Both the position numbers and the translations under genes were made by a program. From NCBI RefSeq assembly GCF_001905655.1, contig NZ_JMHT01000001.1, positions 30,224 to 94,223 of the forward strand: DNA of 64,000 nucleotides. The letters are read 5' to 3'. The DNA is from Mycobacterium sp. ST-F2. GTDB taxonomy: Bacteria > Actinomycetota > Actinomycetes > Mycobacteriales > Mycobacteriaceae. Of the stretch, positions 27,654 to 36,288 are shown in pieces; positions within the stretch are counted from its first letter, which is position 1, and each line of letters begins with the position of its first letter. The notes under the pieces are model-generated. The model was not told the origin of the DNA and did not search any database. It was given only the letters and a program-made list of their open reading frames with translations.

Positions 27654-28553
27654 CTACTCGACGCCGCGACTCTCCCAATCGCCAAACGTTGAACCGTCCG
27701 AGGCGATCCACTCGCGGCGGCCATTGCAGGAGTGTCCCCATGCCACAGCGCCCGCTGTGGAAGGTGAGCTGAACGGGATGCTCCGGGTGACCACGCCCTT
27801 CCCAGCTTCGATGACGATGGCCCCGTCGGCGATCAACTGCTCATGGTGCGCACGGTACGACGCATACGACTTAATCGTGCTCTCAGCCTTGCCGATGCCC
27901 TGCCAGACCGCCACGACAATCGACCCGGCGAGCATGGTGAACTCGCCGTCGATCTGCTGGGCCTTAGCGTCGACGCCTTGCTTGGTGTTGCGCAGGTGAA
28001 ACACCGGCGAATCCGAGTCCACGTTCTCCCGGGTTCCCGGCTTCGGGAGCGGGATGCGGATGGCATTGACGCCAAGAACCGGCAGCACAATCTCAAGTTG
28101 TGACACGAAGTAATCCATGTCGGAGGCATCCGCTTCGGGCAACGCCGGCGGCGCCGGAGCCGTGCCGTTCTCCACCTTGACGCGGCCGGCTCTTGTCGCC
28201 AGATCGATGAGGCGTGACTCGAGATAGCGACCGTGGGCCTTCGTCAGATTCGCGTCCTTCGACGTGATCACGACGACGCGATCCCAAAAGTCCTTCTCCC
28301 GTTGGTGATAGCGCAAGCGCTCAGCGACGACGTCGGCCTCGCCGATGTAGCAACGAGTGTTTCCGACAACAGCTTCGTCTTCGCCCATCAAGAGGTACGC
28401 GCCGGTGCGTTGAGCCTCCTCACGTTTGAGGAGATCGGCCAACTCTGACCGCGGTGCAGAAAGCACATGCCCAGTCCAATTGGTGATCTCAGCGGTGGTG
28501 AGCCCACCGGCACTACCGTCGACGAGAAAGAGCTTAATCTGCTTGCCGCTCAT
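27654..28553 (-). CDS. GIY-YIG nuclease with C-terminal DUF4357-like domain
   Basis: 299 residues. The nuclease core reads GAYLLMGEDE (51-60), CYIGEA (68-73), Arg79 in AERLRYH and Glu112 in RYLESRL, the four parts of a GIY-YIG site. The C-terminal GRREWIASDGSTFGDWE resembles DUF4357, a small domain often fused to such nucleases in restriction loci. Its ATG overlaps the hsdS stop as ATGA. A gap of 120 bases separates it from the next gene of the operon. Confidence 0.8.
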   Translation of the reverse strand: MSGKQIKLFLVDGSAGGLTTAEITNWTGHVLSAPRSELADLLKREEAQRTGAYLLMGEDEAVVGNTRCYIGEADVVAERLRYHQREKDFWDRVVVITSKDANLTKAHGRYLESRLIDLATRAGRVKVENGTAPAPPALPEADASDMDYFVSQLEIVLPVLGVNAIRIPLPKPGTRENVDSDSPVFHLRNTKQGVDAKAQQIDGEFTMLAGSIVVAVWQGIGKAESTIKSYASYRAHHEQLIADGAIVIEAGKGVVTRSIPFSSPSTAGAVAWGHSCNGRREWIASDGSTFGDWESRGVE

Positions 28554-29812
28554 ACAGTTTCGAGTTCTCTCAACTCGGTCGAGGAACCGGTGAGGCGGCC
28601 GGAGAAAGCTGCGGACAATATTGCCTTCCGTAGTTGCTCCCGACGCGACTTGGCGATAGCAAGCTGCACGCGCTGACGCTCGACCGCTTCAAAGGACCGC
28701 TGGGCGGACGCGACGATCGCCGCTTGTTCGGCGAGATCGGGAATCGGGAATTCAATCGGTTTGAGCCGAGAGGCGGACAAATGCGCAATGTTCGTGGTGA
28801 TCCGTGACTCACGCTTGAACCTACCAGCTCGCATGTGGCGTCTGAAAACGAGGAGTGCGAACTCGGGTAGGACTCGATCAGATGCAACGAAACGGAGCAG
28901 GCTGTTCGTGAAAGCAACCTCCGCCGGCTCACCCCGATACAACGCCGGGCGTCCGAGCAGATCGGGTGTCTGCCCTTCATTCAGGAGAACATCACCCACA
29001 CGCAGTTTGAACCGATCGAACGTCTCGGCAGGCCAATGCATCTCCATCACATCGCGAGTATCGATCCTGTCCTCGAATACATTCGCCACACGCAAATAGG
29101 GCTTCATATTCGGTCCTGAATGCCAATCAGGGTGACGCTGACGCCCCAGTTCTACGACACCGGCATCGCCGACGCAGCTTCTCTCCCACTTCGCCGGATA
29201 GTCGTCAACATCAGGGATCAGGTTCATGAGAGTGGCAGTCAAAAAGGTGTCGAGTCGGCGTTCTGCTGCGCGAATGTAATCGGCCGCAGCATCGAGGCGC
29301 GATAGGTGATCTTCGAGGATCTCGACGATGCGTCGTTCCGTCACATCGTCAAACCTCGGAACCCGAAAACCCTTGATACTTGCCAAGGTAACGTGAGGAA
29401 GCTGCGTACCAGTCGCGGTCGCCTTGAGATGTCGGACAAAAGCGTCCGAACTTAGCCAATGGTACAAAAATCGCGAGTCGATATCCATCGCGCGAATTCT
29501 CGCGACCCGCTGAACGAGCAGTGCGGGTATGTCCGCCGTGGCCACCCTTGCCAACTTCAAGCCGGACGAGATGATCGGGCGGTCCATACCGAGAATGATG
29601 TCTTCTTCCTCGACCGCGAGATGCTGGTAGCCATCGATCAAATGACTTGGCCACGTCTTAGTCCGAGTCCAGCGCAGAGCGCCGGGTTCAATGTTGTCTC
29701 CACGGAGCAAGCGGATACCTTCACCGGGTTCGCCGAAATGAGCGCTCTTGAAGGCAGGTCCAGAGTCCACGGCAGCGACATCGTTCACCGTGACGTATGT
29801 CGGCCAGCTCAC
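28550..29812 (-). CDS. hsdS: Type I restriction specificity subunit HsdS
   Basis: 420 residues with two target-recognition domains, about 1-180 and 205-390, each followed by a conserved helical spacer (RIVEILEDHLSRLDAAADYIRAAERRLDTFL, in part; QAAIVASAQRSFEAVERQRVQLAIAKSRREQLRKAILSAAFSG, in part). HsdS dictates the bipartite DNA target for HsdM and HsdR. ATGA overlaps join it to hsdR before and the GIY-YIG gene after. The specificity cannot be predicted from sequence alone. Confidence 0.92.
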   Translation of the reverse strand: MSWPTYVTVNDVAAVDSGPAFKSAHFGEPGEGIRLLRGDNIEPGALRWTRTKTWPSHLIDGYQHLAVEEEDIILGMDRPIISSGLKLARVATADIPALLVQRVARIRAMDIDSRFLYHWLSSDAFVRHLKATATGTQLPHVTLASIKGFRVPRFDDVTERRIVEILEDHLSRLDAAADYIRAAERRLDTFLTATLMNLIPDVDDYPAKWERSCVGDAGVVELGRQRHPDWHSGPNMKPYLRVANVFEDRIDTRDVMEMHWPAETFDRFKLRVGDVLLNEGQTPDLLGRPALYRGEPAEVAFTNSLLRFVASDRVLPEFALLVFRRHMRAGRFKRESRITTNIAHLSASRLKPIEFPIPDLAEQAAIVASAQRSFEAVERQRVQLAIAKSRREQLRKAILSAAFSGRLTGSSTELRELETV

Positions 29813-32538
29813 GCCGTCAACTCCGCGTTCAACTCGTCAATCAACTCCGCCGCCCGATCGCCCAAATCCCTTATCGCCCCGTCAGTTCCGCCACGTTCCG
29901 TGAAAGGCGCGTCATCGAGGTCTTCAACGCGGATACCCGCAGAACTCGCAATCACCGACACCATCCGGTCCAGCCACCACCGCTCGGTCTCGGTGAAGAC
30001 TGCACCCGACTGCTCCTGTTGCGCCAGCCAGGCGGCATATCGCTCACGCACCCGCTCACCGTAGGGCACCAGCTCGTCATCAACACCAGTGGCATACCGG
30101 ATCAGCGACACCAGGTCGGTCACCGTGTGGGTCGCACTCTTGCGCACCTTCGACCCATCCACCGCGGCGTAGGCGTTCCAGATCACATCAGTTGTCCAAT
30201 TATGAGGTGGTCGTGAGATTCTCGCCGCCAGTCCTTCGATGACCGCGAAGTCGATGCGCCGTTCGCCCGCCTCATAACCGACTTGCAATGCGGTGATCTC
30301 GTCACGGTGTTCAGCCAGATAGGCGGCCCACGACTCCACCACCGAGCGAGCCTTGTCCGTGTCGACCACACCCCCAGCTTCGATCAATTCGTCGCGGCTG
30401 ACCTCGTCGATCACTCGATCATGCGCGGCCCGGAGCTCCAAAATACGGTTGCGCAACTCAGGATTCGAGGCGAGCGGCTCAATCGCACGGTCAATGGCTT
30501 CTCGTGTCGTGGTTGCTGGTTCCACGGCATCAACCAGGTTGCGGATGATGTCACGAACCGAACCGGATGCGACGTCATCGAGTTCAAACCGCTCTGCGAC
30601 GGTGAGGTCAAGCTCCAATTTGGCCAGACGCGAAGCAAGCGTGGCTGCTTCATCCTCGGTGATCGTTAGATTGGCCGCTTTCTCCAGCAGCTTCTTGAGC
30701 GGAACCGACCGTTGCCGGTTCAGTGGCGGCTCCACGAAGTCGTGCTCGGTGACACCGACGGCGTCGACGATCACAAACCGCGTCTTCGTCTGCGCATCCG
30801 GTGTGACTGATTGAAAGTCAGCATCCGGAATGGTACGTGCCCCACGACCTTTCATCTGCTCGAAGTACTGCGCTGAGCGCACATCGCGCATAAAGAACAC
30901 ACATTCCAGCGGTTTGACATCGGTGCCGGTGGCGATCATGTCGACAGTGACGGCGATGCGCAGGGTCGGGCTGGTTCGCAGGGCTTGCAACTGCTCCTTG
31001 GCGTTTCGCGCGTTGTAGGTGATCTTCGCAGCGAAATCGTTGCCCTTACCGAATACTTCACGTACCTGCTTGACGATCTCCTCCGCATGGTTGTCATCCT
31101 TGGCGAAGATCAGCGTTTTCGGCACAGTGCTACGTCCGGGGAAAATGTCAGTAAAGAGCCGGTCACGGAAGGTTTCGAGCACTGTCCGGATCTGATCGGT
31201 CGCGGTCACTGCGCGATCGAGCTGTGCTGCACCGTAATTCAGATCATCGTCGAGCGCCTCAAGCCGCTGTTCACGAGTACGCCGGTCAACCTTCGGCACG
31301 ATGGTGCCTGCCTCGATCCGCGATCCTACATCGCTGATCTTCGTGCGGATCCGGTACACGTCGAAGTCGACGTTGACTCCATCAGCGACGGATTCGGGAT
31401 AGGTGTAGTCCGACACCAGGTTCTGCCGGAAGAACGCGAACGTCTGTTTACCAGGAGTGGCCGTCAGCCCGACCACGTGGGCGTCGAAATACTCGAGGAC
31501 ACCCCGCCAAACCCCGTAGATGCTCCGATGAGCTTCATCGACAACGATGAGATCGAATGTCTCCGGTGGGATTTCACCGCTGTACGAAACAGTCACCGGC
31601 ACTTCCGGAATGTAATCGTCGATGTCCGGGTCGTCGGTGTCGCTGACTTCGCCAACCTTGATGGCCTTGAAAACCCGCTGAATCGTCGAAATCGATACCT
31701 TCGTCGACCCCAACAATCCCGCCTTGGACAGCTTGGCGACGTTGTACAGCTCCGTGAAACGCCGACCGTCGTCAGGCGTGCGATAGTTTTGGAATTCAGC
31801 AAGTGTCTGGTCGGCCAAGTTGTTTCGGTCGACCAGGAACAGAATCCGATTGAAACCACCGTGTTTGAGCACGCGGTACGACTGCGTCACCGCGGTGTAC
31901 GTCTTGCCGGCGCCAGTCGCCATCTGGATCAGCGACCGATCGAACTGCTGTGCAGCCAAACTCTTTTCGACGCCATTGATGGCCTCGATCTGGGCCGGGC
32001 GGAGCGGAGCAGTATCGAGCGCAGGCAGGTTCTGCACCTTGGCCCGCCATGTCGGTCGGTGTGGGTCCGCTTCGGCGTCACGCAGAATGCGGGCCAACGT
32101 CCCGGGCCTAGGCACATTGAAGATCAGCCGGGCGCGCGGTTCCGGATCGAAACCGTTCGTGAAATGAGTTTCGACGCCCGAAGCCTCGAACACGAATGGC
32201 AAGCGCCCTTCACGTGTCTTCGCGGCGATCCGCACATCGGCGGGCAATCCGTCGGCATACATGGCGGACTGCCACTCCACACCGGTCAACGGCGTGCCGA
32301 CCGGCTTGGCCTCGATGACGCCGACCACTGCCTTATCGACGTAAAGCAGGTAGTCGACCCGTCCGTGGCCTGGCTTCATCACCACTTCGCGAACAGCAAC
32401 ACCCGAGCCCGCGAAGAGGTTGAGGTCCTTCTTGTCTTGGACTACCCAGCCCGCCTGGGTGAGCTGCTCATCGATGAGCCGTCGGGCACGCGCCTCGGCC
32501 GGCAGCCGAGAATCGTCCCCCACGTGGCTCATTAGCAC
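29809..32538 (-). CDS. hsdR: Type I restriction endonuclease HsdR
   Basis: 909 residues (ATG 32538; a second ATG two codons later is possible). The N-terminal nuclease site is D62 in GRVDYLL and E76-A-K78 in VIEAKPVG. SF2 translocase motifs follow: Walker A ATGAGKT (207-213), DEAH (334-337), GLTATPGKQTF, and VTVDMIATGTDVKPLE with QMKGRGARTIPD in the second RecA domain. The C-terminus is helical as in EcoEI-type R subunits. It is the first gene of the operon; promoter signals should lie in 32539-32642. Confidence 0.93.
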   Translation of the reverse strand: MLMSHVGDDSRLPAEARARRLIDEQLTQAGWVVQDKKDLNLFAGSGVAVREVVMKPGHGRVDYLLYVDKAVVGVIEAKPVGTPLTGVEWQSAMYADGLPADVRIAAKTREGRLPFVFEASGVETHFTNGFDPEPRARLIFNVPRPGTLARILRDAEADPHRPTWRAKVQNLPALDTAPLRPAQIEAINGVEKSLAAQQFDRSLIQMATGAGKTYTAVTQSYRVLKHGGFNRILFLVDRNNLADQTLAEFQNYRTPDDGRRFTELYNVAKLSKAGLLGSTKVSISTIQRVFKAIKVGEVSDTDDPDIDDYIPEVPVTVSYSGEIPPETFDLIVVDEAHRSIYGVWRGVLEYFDAHVVGLTATPGKQTFAFFRQNLVSDYTYPESVADGVNVDFDVYRIRTKISDVGSRIEAGTIVPKVDRRTREQRLEALDDDLNYGAAQLDRAVTATDQIRTVLETFRDRLFTDIFPGRSTVPKTLIFAKDDNHAEEIVKQVREVFGKGNDFAAKITYNARNAKEQLQALRTSPTLRIAVTVDMIATGTDVKPLECVFFMRDVRSAQYFEQMKGRGARTIPDADFQSVTPDAQTKTRFVIVDAVGVTEHDFVEPPLNRQRSVPLKKLLEKAANLTITEDEAATLASRLAKLELDLTVAERFELDDVASGSVRDIIRNLVDAVEPATTTREAIDRAIEPLASNPELRNRILELRAAHDRVIDEVSRDELIEAGGVVDTDKARSVVESWAAYLAEHRDEITALQVGYEAGERRIDFAVIEGLAARISRPPHNWTTDVIWNAYAAVDGSKVRKSATHTVTDLVSLIRYATGVDDELVPYGERVRERYAAWLAQQEQSGAVFTETERWWLDRMVSVIASSAGIRVEDLDDAPFTERGGTDGAIRDLGDRAAELIDELNAELTA

Positions 32539-32642
32539 AGCTTATCGACTTCGATCGTCTGGAAAGCGAGTATCAGACGAGTCATACCCACGCCGGAATT
32601 CAAAGTCGTGCCTGCGAGCCATCCAACCGAGAGCGCTACGCG

Positions 32643-33413
32643 TTAGCGCGGCGTCCCGCCGCCATCGACGATGACGACCTGCCCGGTGATGTAACTGCCT
32701 GCGCCCGAACACAACAGCAGCGCGGCGCCCACCAATTCGTCGGGGTTGGCCAGCCGCTTCATCAGCGTGTTGGAGGCCATCGCGTCGATCATCGGCTGCG
32801 GGTTGTTGCGCACCATGTCGGTGTCGACCGGACCGGGCGCGATGGCGTTGACCCGGATACCGTCGGCCGCGTAGGCGGCGGCCATCGACCGGGTGAACGA
32901 CAGCAGCGCCGCCTTGCCCGCGGCGTACATCGACACGAACGGCGCGAACTGGAAGGCGCCGATCGATGACATGTTCAGGACGGCGGCGGCCGGGCTGGTC
33001 TTCAAGTGCGGCAACGCTTTCTGGATCAGGAACACCGGACCACGCAGGTTGGAGTCGTACGACTTGGCCCACGCCTCGGGCGTCATCTCCCCCAGCGGCT
33101 GAGCCAGCGCGTTGGCCGCGTTGTTGACGAGGACGTCGATGCCACCGAACTCTGCGACGGTGGCGTCCACCAGCCGGTCGAGGTCGTCGAGGGTGCCCAT
33201 GTTGGTCGGCACGCCGATCGCCTTGCCGCCCAGCCCGCGCAGGTGCTCGGCCGCCGCCTCGCACGCGTCGGACTTGCGGCTCGCGACCACCAGACTGGCA
33301 CCGGCCAGCGCGAACCCCTCGGCCATGGCGAGGCCGATACCGCGCGTCCCGCCCGTCACGATGACGGTGCGGCCGGTCATGTCGAACAGGCGGTCAAATG
33401 TGGTGCGGTCCAT
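32643..33413 (-). CDS. Short-chain dehydrogenase/reductase
   Basis: 256 residues from ATG 33413 (MDRTTFDRLFDMTGRTVIV). SDR features are complete: TGGTRGIG for NAD(P) binding, NNAAN, catalytic Ser in MSSIG, Tyr-x3-Lys in YAAGK, and APGPVDTDM. The C-terminal end TGQVVIVDGGG is typical of classical SDRs. Substrate is unknown. It is followed after 104 bases by hsdR on the same strand. Confidence 0.9.
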   Translation of the reverse strand: MDRTTFDRLFDMTGRTVIVTGGTRGIGLAMAEGFALAGASLVVASRKSDACEAAAEHLRGLGGKAIGVPTNMGTLDDLDRLVDATVAEFGGIDVLVNNAANALAQPLGEMTPEAWAKSYDSNLRGPVFLIQKALPHLKTSPAAAVLNMSSIGAFQFAPFVSMYAAGKAALLSFTRSMAAAYAADGIRVNAIAPGPVDTDMVRNNPQPMIDAMASNTLMKRLANPDELVGAALLLCSGAGSYITGQVVIVDGGGTPR

Positions 33414-33465
33414 GGCTAGCAGTAGAACACAGGGGTTTGGGGCGCCGACCGGGCCACACCATTGA

Positions 33466-33490
33466 GCGGGCACGGTGTCACGGTGCCCGC
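33466..33490. repeat. GC-rich hairpin upstream of the SDR gene
   Basis: Arms GCGGGCAC (33466-33473) and GTGCCCGC (33483-33490) flank a 9-base loop. It lies 53 bases before the SDR start in the 205-base gap that also holds the palindrome at 33549. It could be part of a factor-independent stop signal for the upstream operon or an operator; no T-run follows. Confidence 0.4.
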
Positions 33491-33548
33491 CTCGGCGTGT
33501 CGCCGGGCGGCGTGTCGGCTCTGCTGTGGCACTTGCGATTTGGCGCGT

Positions 33549-33580
33549 TCAACTTTCCTTGACGCGTCAGGGAAAGTTGA
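33549..33580. repeat. 32-bp nearly perfect palindrome after the RluA-type gene
   Basis: CAACTTTCCTTGACG (33550-33564) is followed directly by CGTCAGGGAAAGTTG (33565-33579), with one T-G wobble and an extra T-A pair outside, and no loop. It stands 39 bases beyond the stop of the pseudouridine synthase gene on the minus strand. It could end the lpdA-glpD2 transcripts, but the loop-free dyad looks more like a protein site or a dispersed repeat. Confidence 0.55.
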
Positions 33581-33618
33581 CGGCTTCAGATCGAACATGC
33601 CAAGGGAGAGGCGACGGA

Positions 33619-34473
33619 CTACTGAAATTCGCGCCCGCTCACGAACTCACGCTCCGCCCCCGTCACCGGATCGACGAACGCCAGCCGATGGGCCAGCAGC
33701 TGAAGCGGCGTCGAGAAATCGCCGGCGGGCACGTCAAGCACCGTGGGATACAACGGATCACCGTCGATGGGCAGCCCGAGCGAGTTCATGTGCACCCGCA
33801 GCTGATGGGTCCGGCCGGTGGCGGGTGTCAACCGGAACAGCCCATCCCCCACCGGCTCGACCACCGTCACCGCATTCACCTCACCGGGCTCCACGACCGC
33901 CTGTAAAGACCCGCGCCGCTTCATAATTCGGTTGCGCAGCTCGACCGGCTCGGCCAATGTCCCGGCCGACGAACGCGCCAGATACGTCTTGGACACTAAA
34001 CCCGACGCGAACATCGTCTGATACGCCCCACGGACCTCGCGCCGTGCGGTGAACACCAGGACACCGGCCGTCAGCCGGTCCAGCCGGTGTGCCGGCGAGA
34101 GCTCCCACAATCCCAAGGCCCGGCGCAGCCGCACCAGGGCCGTCTGCACCACGTGCCCGCCGCGCGGCATGGTGGCCAGGAAGTGTGGCTTGTCGACCAC
34201 GACGATGTTCTCGTCGCGGTACAGCACCGGCACGTCGAACGGGACGGCGACCTCGTCGGGCAGGTCCCGATACCAGTAGATGAACGCACCGGCCGGCAGC
34301 TCGGTCGCCTCGTCGACCACTGACCCGTCAGCGCAAACCACCTCGCCGGCAAGGACTTTCGCGGCCGCGTCGTCGCCGAACCGCGCCCGCAGCTCAGCCT
34401 GCACCGGCCCGCCGTGCACCCGCAGCCGAGCAGGCCCGATCCCCTCGTATCCGGGACGGACGGGCAGGCTCAA
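33619..34473 (-). CDS. RluA-family pseudouridine synthase
   Basis: 284 residues. The catalytic motif HRLDRLTAG with its active-site Asp, the preceding DENIVVVDKPHFLA and the later TGRTHQLRVHMNSLGLPIDGDPLYP (in part) are RluA-type. It resembles Rv3300c by context. It converts uridine to pseudouridine in rRNA or tRNA; the exact site is not predictable. Start overlaps the glpD2 stop as ATGA, whereas M. tuberculosis has phoY1 between them. Confidence 0.9.
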   Translation of the reverse strand: MSLPVRPGYEGIGPARLRVHGGPVQAELRARFGDDAAAKVLAGEVVCADGSVVDEATELPAGAFIYWYRDLPDEVAVPFDVPVLYRDENIVVVDKPHFLATMPRGGHVVQTALVRLRRALGLWELSPAHRLDRLTAGVLVFTARREVRGAYQTMFASGLVSKTYLARSSAGTLAEPVELRNRIMKRRGSLQAVVEPGEVNAVTVVEPVGDGLFRLTPATGRTHQLRVHMNSLGLPIDGDPLYPTVLDVPAGDFSTPLQLLAHRLAFVDPVTGAEREFVSGREFQ

Positions 34474-36215
34474 TCGAGCGGAACCGGCTCAAGGATCTCC
34501 GAACGGGCCTCGGGAGCCGCCGCGCGCAACGCATCTGCCGATTCGTCGTCGGGCTGCGTCTGTGACAGCACCTCGGCTTCGACGCGGGCCAGGTACGTCG
34601 CGACCTCGCGGTCGATGTCCTCGGCACTCCAACCCAGCACGGGCGCAACGACTTCCGCGACCTCGCGGGCGCAGTCGACGCCGCGGTGCTGGTACTCGAT
34701 GGAAATCCGCATGCGGCGGGCCAGGATGTCCTCGAGGTGCAGGGCGCCCTCGGCCGCGGCCGCGTACCAGGCCTCGACCTTCAGGTACACCGGCGCCTCG
34801 GTGATGGGCTCCAGCAGCTCGGGGCGGTCGGCCGCCATGTCCAGCACCTCGCCGATCAGCGAGCCGTACCGGTCCAGCAGGTGCCGCACCCGGTACGGAT
34901 GCAGGCCATAGTGCTGACCGACGTGTTCGGTCTGGTTGATCAGCGCGAAGTAGCCGTCAGCGCCCAGCAGCGGCACCTTCTCTGTGATCGACGGTGCCAC
35001 CCGCGTCGGCACGTACTCGCTGGCCGCGTCGATGGCGTCCTCCCCCATGACGCGGTACGTCGTGTACTTACCGCCGGCGATGGCCACCAGACCCGGGGCC
35101 GGCACCGCGACCGCGTGCTCGCGGGACAGCTTGGACGTCTCCTCGCTCTCACCGGCCAGCAGCGGGCGCAGGCCCGCGTAGACGCCGTCGATGTCGTCGT
35201 GGTTGAGCGGCGTGGCCAGCACCTTGTTGACGTGCCCGAGGATGTAGTCGATGTCGGCCTTGGTCGCCGCCGGATGCGCCAGGTCCAGATTCCAGTCGGT
35301 GTCGGTGGTGCCGATGATCCAGTGGGTGCCCCAGGGGATCACGAACAGCACCGACTTCTCGGTGCGCAGGATGATCGCGACCTCGCTGACGATGCGGTCC
35401 CGCGGCACGACGATGTGCACGCCCTTCGAGGCGCGCACCCGGAAGCGTCCGCGCTGCTTCGACAACGCCTGAATCTCGTCGGTCCACACGCCCGTCGCAT
35501 TGACGACGACGTGGCCGCACACCTCGGTGACGGCGCCGGTCTCGGAGTCGCGGACCCGGACGCCCGTGACCCGATCACCCTCGCGCAGCAGTGCCACGAC
35601 CTGCGTCGAGGTGCGGACGACGGCGCCGTAGTGCGCCGCGGTGCGGGCGACGGTCATGGTGTGCCGCGCGTCGTCGACGACGGTGTCGTAGTAGCGGATC
35701 GCGCCGATCAGCGAGCTGCGCTTGAGTCCGGGAGCCAGCCGCAGCGCGCCGGCCTTGAGCAGGTGCTTCTGGGCGGGGACCGACTTGGCCCCACCCAGCT
35801 GGTCGTACAGGAAGATGCCGGCGGCGATGTAGGGGCGCTCCCAGATCCGCTTGGTCAGCGGGAACAGGAACGGCAGCGGCTTCACGAGGTGTGGCGCCAG
35901 CGTCGTCAGGGACAGTTCGCGTTCGTACAGTGCCTCGCGCACCAGACCGAACTCGAGCTGCTCCAGGTAGCGCAGGCCGCCGTGGAACATCTTGCTGCTG
36001 CGGCTGGAGGTGCCGGAGGCGAAGTCGCGCGCCTCGACCAGGGCGACCTTCAGCCCGCGCGTCGCCGCGTCGAGCGCCGCACCGGCGCCGACGACACCGC
36101 CGCCGATCACGATGACGTCGAACTGTTCGGAGCCCAACCGATTCCACGCGGTCTCGCGCTGCGCGGGACTCAGCAGGGTCTGCCCATTGCCCGGACCGGG
36201 AATCGGGTCACTCAC
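34470..36215 (-). CDS. glpD2: Aerobic glycerol-3-phosphate dehydrogenase
   Basis: 581 residues. FAD-binding GGGVVGAGAALDAATRG and the signature FASGTSSRSSKMFHGGLRYLEQ (in part) are those of GlpD, which oxidises glycerol-3-phosphate to dihydroxyacetone phosphate at the membrane and feeds quinone. The C-terminal DAO_C domain is present (ARRMRISIEYQHRGVDCAREV, in part). Gene order with lpdA and the pseudouridine synthase matches Rv3302c (glpD2). Confidence 0.92.
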   Translation of the reverse strand: MSDPIPGPGNGQTLLSPAQRETAWNRLGSEQFDVIVIGGGVVGAGAALDAATRGLKVALVEARDFASGTSSRSSKMFHGGLRYLEQLEFGLVREALYERELSLTTLAPHLVKPLPFLFPLTKRIWERPYIAAGIFLYDQLGGAKSVPAQKHLLKAGALRLAPGLKRSSLIGAIRYYDTVVDDARHTMTVARTAAHYGAVVRTSTQVVALLREGDRVTGVRVRDSETGAVTEVCGHVVVNATGVWTDEIQALSKQRGRFRVRASKGVHIVVPRDRIVSEVAIILRTEKSVLFVIPWGTHWIIGTTDTDWNLDLAHPAATKADIDYILGHVNKVLATPLNHDDIDGVYAGLRPLLAGESEETSKLSREHAVAVPAPGLVAIAGGKYTTYRVMGEDAIDAASEYVPTRVAPSITEKVPLLGADGYFALINQTEHVGQHYGLHPYRVRHLLDRYGSLIGEVLDMAADRPELLEPITEAPVYLKVEAWYAAAAEGALHLEDILARRMRISIEYQHRGVDCAREVAEVVAPVLGWSAEDIDREVATYLARVEAEVLSQTQPDDESADALRAAAPEARSEILEPVPLD

Positions 36216-36288
36216 TGCGGAACTCCTCGTGGTTACTCGTCGGTAGGCCTTGCGTGACCGAGCCTACGTGGTCGGCCCTGTTCGCGCG

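Noticed and set aside
30985..32535. 516-codon plus-strand frame opposite hsdR
   Set aside because: Antisense shadow; hsdR motifs are intact.
34686..36257. 523-codon plus-strand frame opposite glpD2
   Set aside because: Val/Gln/His/Arg-rich antisense shadow with no recognisable domain.
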